Shown here: positions 63,837 through 64,000 of the stretch, piece by piece
Layout of the letters: each line of letters begins with the position of its first letter
Position numbering within the stretch: the first letter of the stretch is position 1
Assembly (NCBI RefSeq): GCF_037975245.1
Contig: NC_092568.1
Location: 39,076,631 to 39,140,630 of the forward strand
From: Apostichopus japonicus
Taxonomy: Eukaryota; Echinodermata; Holothuroidea; Aspidochirotida; Stichopodidae
Direction: 5' to 3'
DNA length: 64,000 nt
Position numbers and translations under genes: made by a program
The notes under the pieces: generated by a model
What the model saw: the letters and a program-made list of their open reading frames with translations, nothing else
Database searches by the model: none
What the model was told of the DNA's origin: nothing

Positions 63837-64000
63837 TTAAAGGGTGTGAAGACCCGCGCAAAAAAGAAACGTCTAATGCCGGTAATTTTACCTAGTTTCG
63901 AATGAGGTGTAACAGAAGTGTTAAACACTACCATCGATCCCAGATAATACACACATAGCTTGCTACCGTCGGTAATTAGACATAGTGTACAGTCAGTACA
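63837..64000. mobile_element. TTAA-flanked MITE, copy B (opposite orientation, runs off the window)
   Basis: It begins TTAAAGGGTGTGAAGACC at 63837 and continues as the reverse complement of the right part of copy A (59895-60057), with shared blocks such as AAACGTCTAATGCCGGTAAT and CGAATGAGGTGTAACAG. The other end lies beyond the window. Confidence 0.8.

Overview
This is intron-rich, AT-rich animal DNA with canonical GT/AG splicing. The gene content and the dense TTAA-type and hAT-type mobile elements suggest a marine deuterostome invertebrate, perhaps an echinoderm such as a sea cucumber. The organism call is an inference, because no species-diagnostic sequence was recognised. All gene models below were built by reading splice sites and checking codon phase by hand.

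Layout, left to right. (1) 1070-1876, plus strand: the last two exons of a CDKL1/4-like protein kinase. (2) 1877-9423: about 7.5 kb without a recognised gene, holding tandem repeats. (3) 9424-24810, minus strand: a complete 17-coding-exon gene for a 784-residue membrane-anchored leishmanolysin-family (M8) metalloprotease. It has a signal peptide, a propeptide with a furin-type site, a zinc site, a Cys-rich part, a SEA-like juxtamembrane region, one transmembrane helix and a short tail. The architecture resembles CIROP/LMLN2, the left-right organizer metallopeptidase, more than invadolysin. (4) 27135-35132, plus strand: a complete ERG28 homologue of 150 residues. Its 6.6 kb last intron holds a degenerate inverted-repeat element of about 5.7 kb carrying a P2RX7 C-terminal-domain pseudogene and a decayed THAP gene in opposite orientation. 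(5) 38360-61691, plus strand: a tandem cluster of M14A metallocarboxypeptidase genes. Copy 1 is complete (432 residues, 11 exons). Copy 2 is a relic with an intact first exon and a ruined second exon. Copy 3 has eight intact exons and runs past the right edge of the window. (6) 61692-64000: intron of copy 3, loaded with a hAT element with a perfect 8-bp target duplication, a second element nested inside it, and the start of a TTAA-flanked MITE that also occurs in opposite orientation at 59700-60057.

The carboxypeptidases look like secreted digestive proenzymes. All three copies share a GATA-type motif at nearly the same distance (about 100 bp) before the start codon. The most noteworthy items are the CIROP-like membrane metalloprotease, the P2RX7_C/THAP element with CRE sites in its terminal repeats, and the decaying middle carboxypeptidase copy.
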